DNA of 64,000 bases from Castellaniella sp040276085 (GTDB lineage Bacteria > Pseudomonadota > Gammaproteobacteria > Burkholderiales > Burkholderiaceae_B). Positions 8,314-16,479 of the stretch are shown here, one piece after another. Below the pieces are notes generated by a model that did no database searches, was not told the origin of the DNA, and worked only from the letters and a program-made list of their open reading frames with translations. The DNA lies in the NCBI RefSeq assembly GCF_040276085.1, contig NZ_JBELOK010000002.1, forward strand, positions 186,001 to 250,000, read 5' to 3'. The position numbers and the translations under genes are program-made. Within the stretch, counting starts at the first letter, position 1, and each line of letters starts with the position of its first letter.

Positions 8314-9108
8314 TTATCGATTACCCACCAGCACGCGCTCAAGCCCGACGATGCGGTCAAGCACCACCATCAGAACCAGCGTGCCGACAATCAGCACGGT
8401 AGAGACGGAGGTCACCAGCGGATCGATGGTTTGCGCGATGTGGTTGTACATCACCACAGGCAAGGTGGTCATGCCCGGAGTGGCCACGAAAATGGTCATG
8501 GTCAATTCGTCAAAGCTTTGGGCAAATGACAAAATCCAGCCGCCTGCAATGCCTGGCAAGATCATGGGCATCAGGATGCGACGCGCCACAGTCCACCGGG
8601 GCGCGCCCAAAGATTGCGCGGCGCGCTCGGCATCCATTTCCATGCCTGTGGCAGCGGCCAGCACCAGCCGCAAGGCGTAGGGGGTGACAATAATGACGTG
8701 CGTGGCGACCAGCCAGAAAAAAGATCCACTCATCCCTGCCAGGCTGAAAAAGCGTAAAAACGCCACCCCCAAGACCACTTGGGGAATCATCAGCGGCGAG
8801 AGAAAAAACGCCAGCAGCGCATTGCGCCCTACAAAGCGATGGCGCGCAATGGCCAGCGCCGCGGGCACGGCCATGGCCACGGCAACGCTCGCCGAGGCCA
8901 GGCCCAACAAGAGCGAGATCCAGAATGCGTGAACCATCTCGGGTGCCTGTGCGATGGCGCGAAACCAGCGTAGCGACAAACCACCCTCGGGCATGGAGAT
9001 ATAGCCCTTGTCGGTAAACGAGACCACCATCACCACCACCAGCGGTGCCAGGATGAAGGCAATGAACAAGGTGTGATAACACAGGGCAAGCCAACCATTT
9101 TTTTTCAT
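8314..9108 (-). CDS. ABC transporter permease, PotC-like
   Basis: A 264-residue inner-membrane permease with about six hydrophobic segments and the EAA-loop region in AAQSLGAPRWTVARRILMPM (about residues 162-181), as in the PotC branch of the spermidine/putrescine/opine transporter family. It follows the PotB-like gene by 15 bp. It would form the heterodimeric channel with that protein and be powered by the PotA-like ATPase. Family members import polyamines, opines, phosphonates and amino-acid derivatives; the specificity is set by the binding protein and is not known here. Confidence 0.9.
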   Translation of the reverse strand: MKKNGWLALCYHTLFIAFILAPLVVVMVVSFTDKGYISMPEGGLSLRWFRAIAQAPEMVHAFWISLLLGLASASVAVAMAVPAALAIARHRFVGRNALLAFFLSPLMIPQVVLGVAFLRFFSLAGMSGSFFWLVATHVIIVTPYALRLVLAAATGMEMDAERAAQSLGAPRWTVARRILMPMILPGIAGGWILSFAQSFDELTMTIFVATPGMTTLPVVMYNHIAQTIDPLVTSVSTVLIVGTLVLMVVLDRIVGLERVLVGNR

Positions 9109-9123
9109 GAGAGTCTCCGGGTG

Positions 9124-9987
9124 TCAGAACACTTGTTTGAAGCGGCGTTCAACCAGCCGGTTGCAGCCCAGGATAATCACCAGATTGGCCACCAGGAGAA
9201 TCAGCACAATGGCGGCCCCCAGCGGCCAGTTGAGCGTACTGAGGAATTCGTCATACGCTGCCGTGGCAGCCACCTTGAGGCGCCGGCCGCCCAAAATGGC
9301 CGGGGTGGCAAAGGCTGAAGCCGACAGTGCAAAGACGATGATGCTGCCCGACAAAATGCCCGGCAGAATCTGCGGCAGGATCACTCGGCGCATCACGGTG
9401 AAGTGCGAGGCCCCCAAAGACAAGCCCGCCTGGGCCATTTGGGGATCCAGCTTTTGCAAGGAGGCCCACACCGAGATCACCATAAAAGGGATCAGCACAT
9501 GCGTCAGGGCCACCACCACGCCGGTCATGGTAAATACCAGCCGTGTGGGCGCATCAATAATGCCAAACAGCATCAGCAGGTAATTGATCAGACCGTCGTT
9601 ATCCATCAAGATGGCCCAGCCCAGGGTACGCACCACCACCGAGATCAGCAGCGGCGCCAGGATGATCACCAGAAAGAAACCTCGCCAGGGGCTGCGCATG
9701 CGCGTCAGGATCAGGGTCTCGGGCACGCCAAAGATCACGCACAGCACGGTGGTGCCGGCAGCCAGCCCCAGGGTGCGCAAAAAGATCTCGTGGTAATACG
9801 GGTCGGCAATGATTTCCAGGTAGTTGTGCAGCGAGTAATCGTCGCTGAAGGTGCCAATACCATCAAAAGTATGAAACGACAGCACGGTAGTGAGCGCCAG
9901 CGGTGCCAGCAGCATCACCAGAAACACAATCAAGGCAGGGGCGGACAGCGCCCAAGGCGCCCAGCGCCGGGCAACACTAGTGTCCAT
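9124..9987 (-). CDS. ABC transporter permease, PotB-like
   Basis: A 287-residue permease with about six membrane segments and an EAA loop around LSLGASHFTVMRRVILPQ (about residues 195-212). Its start overlaps the end of the ATPase gene by 11 bp, an arrangement that keeps expression of the two in step. It pairs with the PotC-like permease encoded next. Length and order (ATPase, B, C after the binding protein) are as in other Pot-type operons. Confidence 0.9.
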   Translation of the reverse strand: MDTSVARRWAPWALSAPALIVFLVMLLAPLALTTVLSFHTFDGIGTFSDDYSLHNYLEIIADPYYHEIFLRTLGLAAGTTVLCVIFGVPETLILTRMRSPWRGFFLVIILAPLLISVVVRTLGWAILMDNDGLINYLLMLFGIIDAPTRLVFTMTGVVVALTHVLIPFMVISVWASLQKLDPQMAQAGLSLGASHFTVMRRVILPQILPGILSGSIIVFALSASAFATPAILGGRRLKVAATAAYDEFLSTLNWPLGAAIVLILLVANLVIILGCNRLVERRFKQVF

Positions 9988-11047
9988 GGGGCTGCTCCTT
10001 GTTTAGCACCCGGATGTCGGTGTCTGCCCAGGTAAGGCCGACATCTTCACCCTCTTGCACGGTCAGCTTGCCAATATTGGGTACCGATACCCGCATCGGG
10101 CCGTGGGCCGTGTCAACCTCCAGCACCCAGTGATCGCCCAAAAACAGGCGGGTAATAACGCGCCCTGTCAGCCGGCCTTCGGCGTGCGGTGCCAGGCGGA
10201 TTTTTTCGGGACGGATATACACATCGACGCGCGATTGCAGGGTGGCGCCCTGACAAGGCACCTGAACCACCAACGACTGCAACTGCACGGTACAGGTGCT
10301 GCCATCCTGGGCGCTGACCTGGCCCGACAAAATATTGGTTTTGCCTAAAAAGTTGGAAGCAAACGCCGAGACCGGGTGTTCGTAAGCGGCATAGGGCTCG
10401 TCGTACTGAACGATCTTGCCGCCATGCATCACCGCGATGCGGTCGCTCATGGTCATGGCTTCGGTTTGGTCGTGCGTGACCAAAATGGTGGTAATGCCCA
10501 ACTGGCGCTGGATGGCACGCAACTCGATATGCATCTCGCTGCGCAGCTTGGCATCCAGGTTGGACATGGGTTCGTCGAGCAGCAGAACCGCCGGACGGAT
10601 GGCCAGTGCCCGGGCAATGGCCACACGCTGGCGCTGTCCCCCTGAGAGTTCTCGTGGGTAGCGCGCATCAAGCCCCTGCAAGCGCACCATCTCAAGTGTT
10701 TCGGCCACCCGCAATTGGCAGTCGGATTGCTTGATGCCTCTCATCTCCAGGCCAAAACGCACGTTTTCGGCGACCGTCATGTGGGGAAACAAGGCGTAGC
10801 TTTGAAACACAATGCCCATACCACGCTTCTCGGGCTTTTGCGCCAGGATGCTGTGCCCATTTACCCGGATATCACCCTTTGACGGCGCCAGAAAACCCGC
10901 AATCATCTGCAAGGTCGTGGTTTTGCCGCACCCTGAAGGGCCCAGCAGAGAGACGAATTCGCCCTTTTCCACCTGCAAATCCAGGTGTTCGACCGCCAGG
11001 AAGTCGCCAAACGCTTTTCTGAGGCCGCTGATTTCAAGAAAACTCAC
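9977..11047 (-). CDS. ABC transporter ATPase, PotA-like
   Basis: A 356-residue ATPase with Walker A GPSGCGKT (residues 36-43), signature LSGGQRQRVAIARAL (about 134-148), Walker B VLLLDEP and an H-loop in LVTHDQTEAM. The C-terminal third is a TOBE/OB regulatory domain typical of PotA/MalK-type subunits (for example YIRPEKIRL). It energises the two permeases encoded downstream. It lies 53 bp after the binding-protein gene, with a strong hairpin between them. Confidence 0.92.
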   Translation of the reverse strand: MSFLEISGLRKAFGDFLAVEHLDLQVEKGEFVSLLGPSGCGKTTTLQMIAGFLAPSKGDIRVNGHSILAQKPEKRGMGIVFQSYALFPHMTVAENVRFGLEMRGIKQSDCQLRVAETLEMVRLQGLDARYPRELSGGQRQRVAIARALAIRPAVLLLDEPMSNLDAKLRSEMHIELRAIQRQLGITTILVTHDQTEAMTMSDRIAVMHGGKIVQYDEPYAAYEHPVSAFASNFLGKTNILSGQVSAQDGSTCTVQLQSLVVQVPCQGATLQSRVDVYIRPEKIRLAPHAEGRLTGRVITRLFLGDHWVLEVDTAHGPMRVSVPNIGKLTVQEGEDVGLTWADTDIRVLNKEQPHGH

Positions 11048-11067
11048 GTCGCCATTCCTATCAAGAT

Positions 11068-11088
11068 GGCCCCCTGCTGGAGGGGGCC
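11068..11088. other. intercistronic hairpin after the binding-protein gene
   Basis: GGCCCCC-TGCTGGA-GGGGGCC forms a 7-bp G/C stem between the potD-like and potA-like genes. There is no U-tract on either strand. Such hairpins often protect the upstream mRNA end, so that the periplasmic binding protein is made in excess over the membrane parts; that role is inferred. Confidence 0.6.
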
Positions 11089-11100
11089 TGTTAATCCGGC

Positions 11101-12129
11101 TTAGCGCTCTACCGTACGGTTCCAGCGATTAGTCCATTTGGCGCGCTCGGCGTTGACAACGGCGTAATCCACTGACTCAAGCTTCTTGATCTGCTCCGGG
11201 CCATAAGGCACGGCGGCAGCCACTTCGGGGCTTAACTTGGTTTTGGAATTGACGGGCCCCCAGGCCTGGGTTTCAGCTAAAATGGCCTGTACTTCGGGGC
11301 TTAGCAGAAACTGCACAAACGCTTGCGCTTCGGGCTTGGCATCGGGCCGCGCCACCGGGCAGACAGCGGTAAAGAGCGCAACAGCGCCTTCCTTGGGATA
11401 GACAAACTTGACCGGGAAGCCCGTGGCCTCGAGGGCATACACCCGGCCACTGCCCCAGACACCGATCACGCCAGAGCCGTTCTGAAAGAGCTCGGACATC
11501 TTGCCGGGTGAGGGCTCCCACGCCAACACGTTAGGGGCGACTTTCTCGGTGATCGCCTTGAAGCCGGGATCAATATCCTTGACCCCACCGCCATTGAGTT
11601 CGGCGAATTTGATCAGCGTATGCAAGCCATACCCATTGGAGACGGGCGGGATGACAACCTTTTGCTTGAACTTGGGGTCTTCCAAATCATGCCAGGAAGT
11701 GGGCGCGTCCCAACCTGCCTTGGCAAAGGCTTCTGTGCTGTAGAACAGGCCCGTGGCCACCACACCCAGCGCGGAGGCCGACTTGCCTATGTTGGCCAGG
11801 GGATAGAGGTCTTTATAAACCGGTGCATCGGCCAGAGGGGCACATAGCTGAAACTGCTGAGCCTGCTGCATGGGGCCATCATCGATCAGCACCACATCAA
11901 ACTGCGGATTGGATTTTTGGGCCACCAGCTTGGCCAGGGTGTCTGTGGAGTTGCCTGGCACATACACCACATCGTTTTTGGTTTTTTGCTTGTACAGCGG
12001 GATGATCTGGTCGCGGAATGCCTGCTCGGTGGAGCCCCCATAGGAGCCCACATTGAGGGTTACGGCCTGGGCCAGCACCGGCAGGGTTGATATCGCAAGA
12101 ACAGAGGCAACGGTCAGTAAACGCTTCAT
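11101..12129 (-). CDS. periplasmic solute-binding protein, PotD/opine-type
   Basis: A 342-residue extracytoplasmic binding protein with an N-terminal signal peptide (MKRLLTVASVLAISTLPVLA, predicted cleavage after AQA). The mature part resembles the PotD/family 1 binding proteins (VVYVPGNSTDTLAKLVAQ; FDVVLIDDGPM). It is the first gene of the minus-strand operon and should deliver the substrate to the Pot-type permease. The ligand is not readable. It is transcribed divergently from the LysR-type regulator across 256 bp, the usual layout for an inducible catabolic operon. Confidence 0.9.
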   Translation of the reverse strand: MKRLLTVASVLAISTLPVLAQAVTLNVGSYGGSTEQAFRDQIIPLYKQKTKNDVVYVPGNSTDTLAKLVAQKSNPQFDVVLIDDGPMQQAQQFQLCAPLADAPVYKDLYPLANIGKSASALGVVATGLFYSTEAFAKAGWDAPTSWHDLEDPKFKQKVVIPPVSNGYGLHTLIKFAELNGGGVKDIDPGFKAITEKVAPNVLAWEPSPGKMSELFQNGSGVIGVWGSGRVYALEATGFPVKFVYPKEGAVALFTAVCPVARPDAKPEAQAFVQFLLSPEVQAILAETQAWGPVNSKTKLSPEVAAAVPYGPEQIKKLESVDYAVVNAERAKWTNRWNRTVER

Positions 12130-12385
12130 ATGGAGTCTCCTTGGCTTACTTAAGAGGGATCTTAGTAAAAACCCTATGTTATTTAAAGATAGTTACAAGG
12201 TCGAAGAAGATCCTTGTATTTACTATACTAATCAGCCAAGCGAATAAAATGAAATGCTATTTTTTACTGATACTATGTCTTTTTGACATCACATTGTCAT
12301 TGCTTCCTTGTGATTGCGTGCTGTCGCCCCCTTGCTCCTCTCTTTAACAACTGCCGCTTCTTTAGCCCCCTCACCTACTTGCGCC
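12130..12385. promoter_or_regulatory. divergent promoter region between transporter operon and lysR gene
   Basis: A 256-bp AT-rich stretch with no credible gene. It must carry the promoters of the leftward transporter/oxidase operon and of the rightward LysR gene. LysR proteins bind T-N11-A boxes here, but I could not single out one site with confidence. Confidence 0.55.
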
Positions 12386-13318
12386 ATGAACAACCGGATT
12401 ACCCTTCGCCACCTGGAAGCCTTTCGTGCCGTGATGCTGAATAAAACGGTTACCAGCGCAGCCACGGCCATGCATGTCTCCCAGCCTGTGGTCACGCGCC
12501 TGGTGGCCGATTTTGAACAGCGCACCGGCATCCCCCTGTTCGAGCGCCAGCGCGGCCGGCTGCATCCCACGCCCGAAGCCCGGCTGCTCTACGAAGAAGT
12601 CAAACGCTCACTGGCTGGGGTGGCGCGCATCACCGATGCCGCGGCTGAGATCCGCACCCTGCAGCGCGGCAGCCTGCGTATTGCTGCGGCACCCAATTTA
12701 GCCTTGGATTTTTTGCCTGGGGTGATCGGACGGTTTTTAAAGCACCACCAACACGCGCGCATCCAGTTGTTACTACTCAGCTCACCCGACGTAATGGAGC
12801 GAGTCCGGGACGGCCAATCCGACATTGGTTTCGTGGTTTTGGGCCTGCATCTGCAATCCAGTCATTGTCAGTTGCTGATGTCCACACGCATGGTGTGCGT
12901 CATCCCGAAAGGCCACCGCCTGCAGGGCAAGTCTTCTATTGCCCCCGAAGACCTACACGGCGAGCACTTTGTGTCGTACTCACATATCCTGGACACCCGC
13001 AGCATGGTGGACACCATTTTTGTCACCCACGACGTTCGCCGCATACTGAACGTTGAAACACAAAACTCATATGCCATGCTGCGCCTGGTTGAGGCTGGCG
13101 CAGGGGTAGCCATCATTGACGCGCTCACCGCTGCCAACCATCAGCACGAAGACAGCGTACGCTTTATCCCTTTTGCCGCCAGTGTGCCCATGAACTTCTC
13201 ACTCATGACCTCACCAGATCAAACCCCCAGCGCCTTGCAACAGCCGTTTATCGACTTCCTACGCCAGGAGATGGATCGCTATATTCCGCCAGAGCTGGTG
13301 ATCACCCGAGGCAGCTAG
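12386..13318 (+). CDS. LysR-family regulator, OccR/NocR-like
   Basis: A 310-residue LysR-type regulator. The N-terminal winged HTH (TVTSAATAMHVSQPVVTRLV, about residues 22-41) is followed by a periplasmic-binding-protein-like effector domain. The VTSAA..MHVSQP..TR pattern resembles OccR/NocR, the opine-responsive regulators. I placed the start at 12386 because the conserved RITLRHLEAF begins there; a frame extension 24 codons upstream has no LysR features. It is divergent from the transporter/oxidase operon and very probably controls it in response to the imported compound. Confidence 0.88.
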   Translation: MNNRITLRHLEAFRAVMLNKTVTSAATAMHVSQPVVTRLVADFEQRTGIPLFERQRGRLHPTPEARLLYEEVKRSLAGVARITDAAAEIRTLQRGSLRIAAAPNLALDFLPGVIGRFLKHHQHARIQLLLLSSPDVMERVRDGQSDIGFVVLGLHLQSSHCQLLMSTRMVCVIPKGHRLQGKSSIAPEDLHGEHFVSYSHILDTRSMVDTIFVTHDVRRILNVETQNSYAMLRLVEAGAGVAIIDALTAANHQHEDSVRFIPFAASVPMNFSLMTSPDQTPSALQQPFIDFLRQEMDRYIPPELVITRGS

Positions 13319-13420
13319 ACACAGCCTGTATTGCCCACCTGTACGAGCTCTGGGTAGCCCGGCGGCACGTACATCACCCACCTGTAAAAGTATCCAGGCA
13401 CAACAAGACGTTTTAAATTT

Positions 13421-13440
13421 CCCCGACAGCCACATCGGGG
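13421..13440 (+). terminator. likely terminator after lysR
   Basis: CCCCGA-CAGCCACA-TCGGGG followed by TATTATT forms a 6-bp stem with a short T-rich tail about 100 bp after the lysR stop. The tail is imperfect, so termination strength is uncertain. Confidence 0.45.
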
Positions 13441-13505
13441 TATTATTCAAACGTCAATGATCCCGCCAGGTGCATCCCGTGCCGGCATGTTCTGGAGTCT
13501 TAACC

Positions 13506-13835
13506 ATGAGTGGCGAATACATCCTGAAAACCAGCGGCGAGAAGTTCATGTTCAATCTGCGTGCCGGCAACCATCAGGTTATCCTGACCAGCCAACGCTA
13601 TGCCTCCAAGACAGCCGCCCTGGGCGGCATCGAGTCTGTACGCAAAAACGCAGCGTCCGATGCGCGGTTTGCACGCTTAACCGCCAAAGACGGCTCGCAC
13701 TACTTTCATTTGTCGGCCACCAACGGTGAAACCATCGGCAGCAGCGAGATGTACGCCACCGCTGCGGCGCGCGATAAAGGGATTGCATCAGTGCAAGCCA
13801 ACGGGCCCACAGGCGTGGTGCGCGACGACACCTAG
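13506..13835 (+). CDS. YegP/DUF1508-family protein
   Basis: A 109-residue protein made of two tandem DUF1508 units: GEKFMFNLRAGNHQVILTSQ... and DGSHYFHLSATNGETIGSSE..., each followed by a conserved KxxGIxSV helix (AALGGIESVRKNA and RDKGIASVQANGP). The fold is a small antiparallel beta-alpha unit of unknown function. I chose the ATG at 13506 because the first repeat begins right after it; an in-frame ATG 12 codons upstream is not preceded by anything conserved. It stands alone between the lysR gene and a convergent DUF4105 gene. Confidence 0.88.
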   Translation: MSGEYILKTSGEKFMFNLRAGNHQVILTSQRYASKTAALGGIESVRKNAASDARFARLTAKDGSHYFHLSATNGETIGSSEMYATAAARDKGIASVQANGPTGVVRDDT

Positions 13836-13847
13836 CCACACGGACAA

Positions 13848-13868
13848 GCCGCAGCCCCATGCTGCGGC
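13848..13868. terminator. weak hairpin between convergent genes
   Basis: GCCGCAG-CCCCATG-CTGCGGC is a 7-bp stem 12 bp after the YegP gene and before the end of the convergent DUF4105 gene. It lacks a U-tract, so it could be a terminator or just an mRNA-end hairpin. Confidence 0.35.
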
Positions 13869-13941
13869 GCCCACTCACCATATCGGGTGACACCGCACAG
13901 CAACGTCACTTAGTCACGGCAACATCCTCTGCTGCCAGCCG

Positions 13942-14925
13942 CTAGCGCAGCTGGCGAATCTGACTTGAAAAAACTTCTGCCGGGCCCGCCTGGGCCGCGC
14001 GCGCAGTGATGTCTGCCTGCCGGCGCAACACATCCAATGGCCGGGTGTTATCCAGGCCGTGATGCCGGTACAGATACTGGGGCAAATAACCGGACAAAAT
14101 CAAACGGATATCCATAGGCAGGCCAGGCACAATGGGCCGCACCATGTCGTACACCAAGGTGGTGCAATTGGCCGTCAGCGTGTTGTAAAAACGAGGGGTT
14201 TGCGCCAGACGATTGGCACTTTTCACATACGCCAGAAACAGCTGGCGCATGGCGGCAGGCGGCATCTGCACGGAATATAAAAACACCTGCTCGCCACGCG
14301 GGCCCGCACGCACGTACAGGATGTCACGCTCTTCGGCTGCCACGATGCTGCGCTCGAACTGCTTGAAAAACCCGCCTGCGGCAGAGTAGGCCTCGTCGCG
14401 CTCTTTGCGGATTTCTACCGAAAAAACCAGATGACGGCCATCGGCAAAACCAAAGGACACCAGCGTGTGGGCGATGGCAGGCCCCATCCAGTACGACAAC
14501 GCCATATCCACTGACAAAAGCGTCTCCAGATCGTAGCGAGCATCCTGCCAGCGCACGGTGTAATCGGTGTCGCTGCGCCAGTCGAAGTTGCGGATATTGT
14601 GTAGCGTCACCACCTGGCCATCCACCTGGCCTTGCAAAGACTGCGCCACATCATCAGCCCAAAGGCGCTGATTGGACGGGCGCAGGCTAAACCACCATAG
14701 CAGCATCAGGATACCCGCCGCTATCCAGGCCCAGCGGGCCAGGTGCAACCAAGCCCATGGCAACCAGATGGACGCAATCGCCATGCCGCCCAGCACAAGC
14801 CACAACACCATCCACAGCAGCCGACCAACAAACCCGCCCGGCGCCTGAAACCGCAATGCACCCAGGCCCCAGGCCAAGGCCAGCAGCACGGCAATCGACA
14901 ACAGGGCTTGAGTGAGGAGGGTCAT
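13942..14925 (-). CDS. DUF4105 (Lnb N-terminal-like) membrane protein
   Basis: A 327-residue inner-membrane protein. Three hydrophobic helices occupy about residues 5-82, then a DUF4105/Lnb-N-like domain follows (NIRNFDWRSDTDY; DLETLLSVDMALSYWMG; SVEIRKERDEAYS; NTLTANCTTLVYDM). The conserved Cys in the NCTT motif and His of IAHTLVSF fit the family's papain-like protease fold as I know it. Function in the cell is unknown; the domain faces the periplasm in the topology I expect. The gene is transcribed away from the LuxS-containing cluster. Confidence 0.82.
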   Translation of the reverse strand: MTLLTQALLSIAVLLALAWGLGALRFQAPGGFVGRLLWMVLWLVLGGMAIASIWLPWAWLHLARWAWIAAGILMLLWWFSLRPSNQRLWADDVAQSLQGQVDGQVVTLHNIRNFDWRSDTDYTVRWQDARYDLETLLSVDMALSYWMGPAIAHTLVSFGFADGRHLVFSVEIRKERDEAYSAAGGFFKQFERSIVAAEERDILYVRAGPRGEQVFLYSVQMPPAAMRQLFLAYVKSANRLAQTPRFYNTLTANCTTLVYDMVRPIVPGLPMDIRLILSGYLPQYLYRHHGLDNTRPLDVLRRQADITARAAQAGPAEVFSSQIRQLR

Positions 14926-15162
14926 GGCAGATATAAGGCTTGCACCAGCTCCATTCTACAAAGCAAACCCCACCCACTGAGGCCCGCCATACGGAATGGC
15001 AGGCCACCGCCATCCAGTCCCAACGACGCTGGTGGCGATCTGCCACTTCTTTACGTCTGCGCCAATTTCATAAAATGCACTAAATACGCTTTACTGTATA
15101 TTTTAAGCTTATAACATCTGTTAATTTTACCCATTATGCAGACATTGTCTTTCTTTTCAAAG

Positions 15163-15194
15163 AACCCGTATCATGTTAAAAACTACGGGTTTTT
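15163..15194 (+). terminator. attenuator-like terminator in the leader of the LuxS cluster
   Basis: AACCCGTA (15163-15170) pairs perfectly with TACGGGTT (15184-15191) and is followed by TTT, an intrinsic terminator pointing along the plus strand. It ends only about 15 bp before the start codon at 15209. The gene upstream is on the opposite strand and reads away, so no upstream transcript needs stopping here. It therefore probably acts in cis on this operon's own leader. The minus-strand side has no U-tract. Confidence 0.6.
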
Positions 15195-15208
15195 ACTAGA
15201 GGCTTGTC

Positions 15209-16465
15209 ATGGGTGCAATCCAGCTTAGCTACAGTACATTTGGCCTGACCAACCTCGATTTTCTGGATGCCCTGGATGCGGTGGATCGCGCTGGTTACGA
15301 TGGCGTCGAGATCTCTTTTCATCGCCGGCAGTTCAACCCGTTCAATATCGACGACGCTTACCTGGCGCTAGTGCGCCAGCGCCTGGATAGCTTGCGCGTG
15401 GTGCCTGCCTGCGTGGCCACGGCCTCGCACTTTTTTTCGCCCTCGCGCCCGCACGAGCCCTCGCTGATGGCACTCGAGCCCGCCGGGCGCAAGCGCCGCA
15501 TTGATCTGGTGCGGCGCGGCATCCACGTGGCGCGTCAGTTGGGGGTGCCGCTGGTTACCTTTGGCAGCGGCTTTATCCGCGACGAGCACGTCGCCAATCG
15601 GGGGATCAACCCCGGCGAATTGCTGGTGGATTCCATCCGCGAATGCCTGCGCGAAATCCACGACGATGAAGACATCACCCTGCTGATCGAGCCCGAGCCC
15701 GGCATGTACATCGAAACCCTGGCACAGGGGCAAGCGCTGCTGGACGCAGTGGGCTCACCCAAGTTTCAGTTGCACGTGGATCTTTGCCATGCATATTGCT
15801 CCGAGCCCGACTACATCAGTGCACTGGCGCAGGCAGCGCCCCATGCGCGTTACCTGCACATCTCGGATGCCCGCGAAGGCTACAACCTGAAGATCATGCA
15901 GGATGCAAGCGATCTTGCGATTGACCTGGATTTTGCCAATGTACTGGTGCATTTTCCGGATACTGCCGATTATCTGCTGCTGGATCGCGCGCGCCCGACA
16001 TACTTTTGTGATGCCCCTGTGACGCCTGCCCGCCAGGCGCGCATCGATGCACTGCTGGCCCGCGCCCAGGTGCGCACACCTTTGACGGTGCTTGATTACG
16101 CTGGCCTGTATGCGGGGGCTTCACCGCTGGATGATGAGATCTTCACCTACCTGATTTCCGTGCCCGGCCTTAGCTACGATGTGCTGGAGCGTGCCAAACC
16201 GGTAATTGCCTATCTGCGTGGCGCACAGCACCCTCCCCTGGTGGATCAAATGGTGGCCAATACGCTCACCGGCATCGTGCATTTTCACGAGATTCCGGGC
16301 GAAGGCACCCTGGATTTTGCGGCAAGCTTCAAGGCGCTGACAGACCATGGGTTCTCGGGCTACGGATCGGTCGAGCTCTATCACCATGTTGAATCCTGGG
16401 AGAAAGCACTCACTGACAGCCACCAGCATCTATCTCGCTTTACGACTGCATCCCAAGCAGCCTAG
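15209..16465 (+). CDS. sugar-phosphate isomerase/epimerase-like TIM barrel with a large insertion
   Basis: A 418-residue xylose-isomerase-like (AP endonuclease 2 fold) TIM barrel. Metal-site motifs are visible: IEPEPG (Glu161), HVDLCHAYC (Asp191, His194), YLHISD (His217), HFHEIPGEG (His358, His360) and SVELYHH (Glu389). Ordinary family members have about 260-300 residues and pass from the HISD strand to the HFH-PGEG strand directly; here about 135 residues lie between them (about 223-357). The gene heads a five-gene operon with a LuxS homologue 14 bp downstream. It probably isomerises a sugar or a ring intermediate of that pathway. Resemblance to EboE of ebo clusters is one of role (TIM-barrel isomerase), not shown at sequence level. 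Confidence 0.78.
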   Translation: MGAIQLSYSTFGLTNLDFLDALDAVDRAGYDGVEISFHRRQFNPFNIDDAYLALVRQRLDSLRVVPACVATASHFFSPSRPHEPSLMALEPAGRKRRIDLVRRGIHVARQLGVPLVTFGSGFIRDEHVANRGINPGELLVDSIRECLREIHDDEDITLLIEPEPGMYIETLAQGQALLDAVGSPKFQLHVDLCHAYCSEPDYISALAQAAPHARYLHISDAREGYNLKIMQDASDLAIDLDFANVLVHFPDTADYLLLDRARPTYFCDAPVTPARQARIDALLARAQVRTPLTVLDYAGLYAGASPLDDEIFTYLISVPGLSYDVLERAKPVIAYLRGAQHPPLVDQMVANTLTGIVHFHEIPGEGTLDFAASFKALTDHGFSGYGSVELYHHVESWEKALTDSHQHLSRFTTASQAA

Positions 16466-16479
16466 TAGAGCACACGCCT

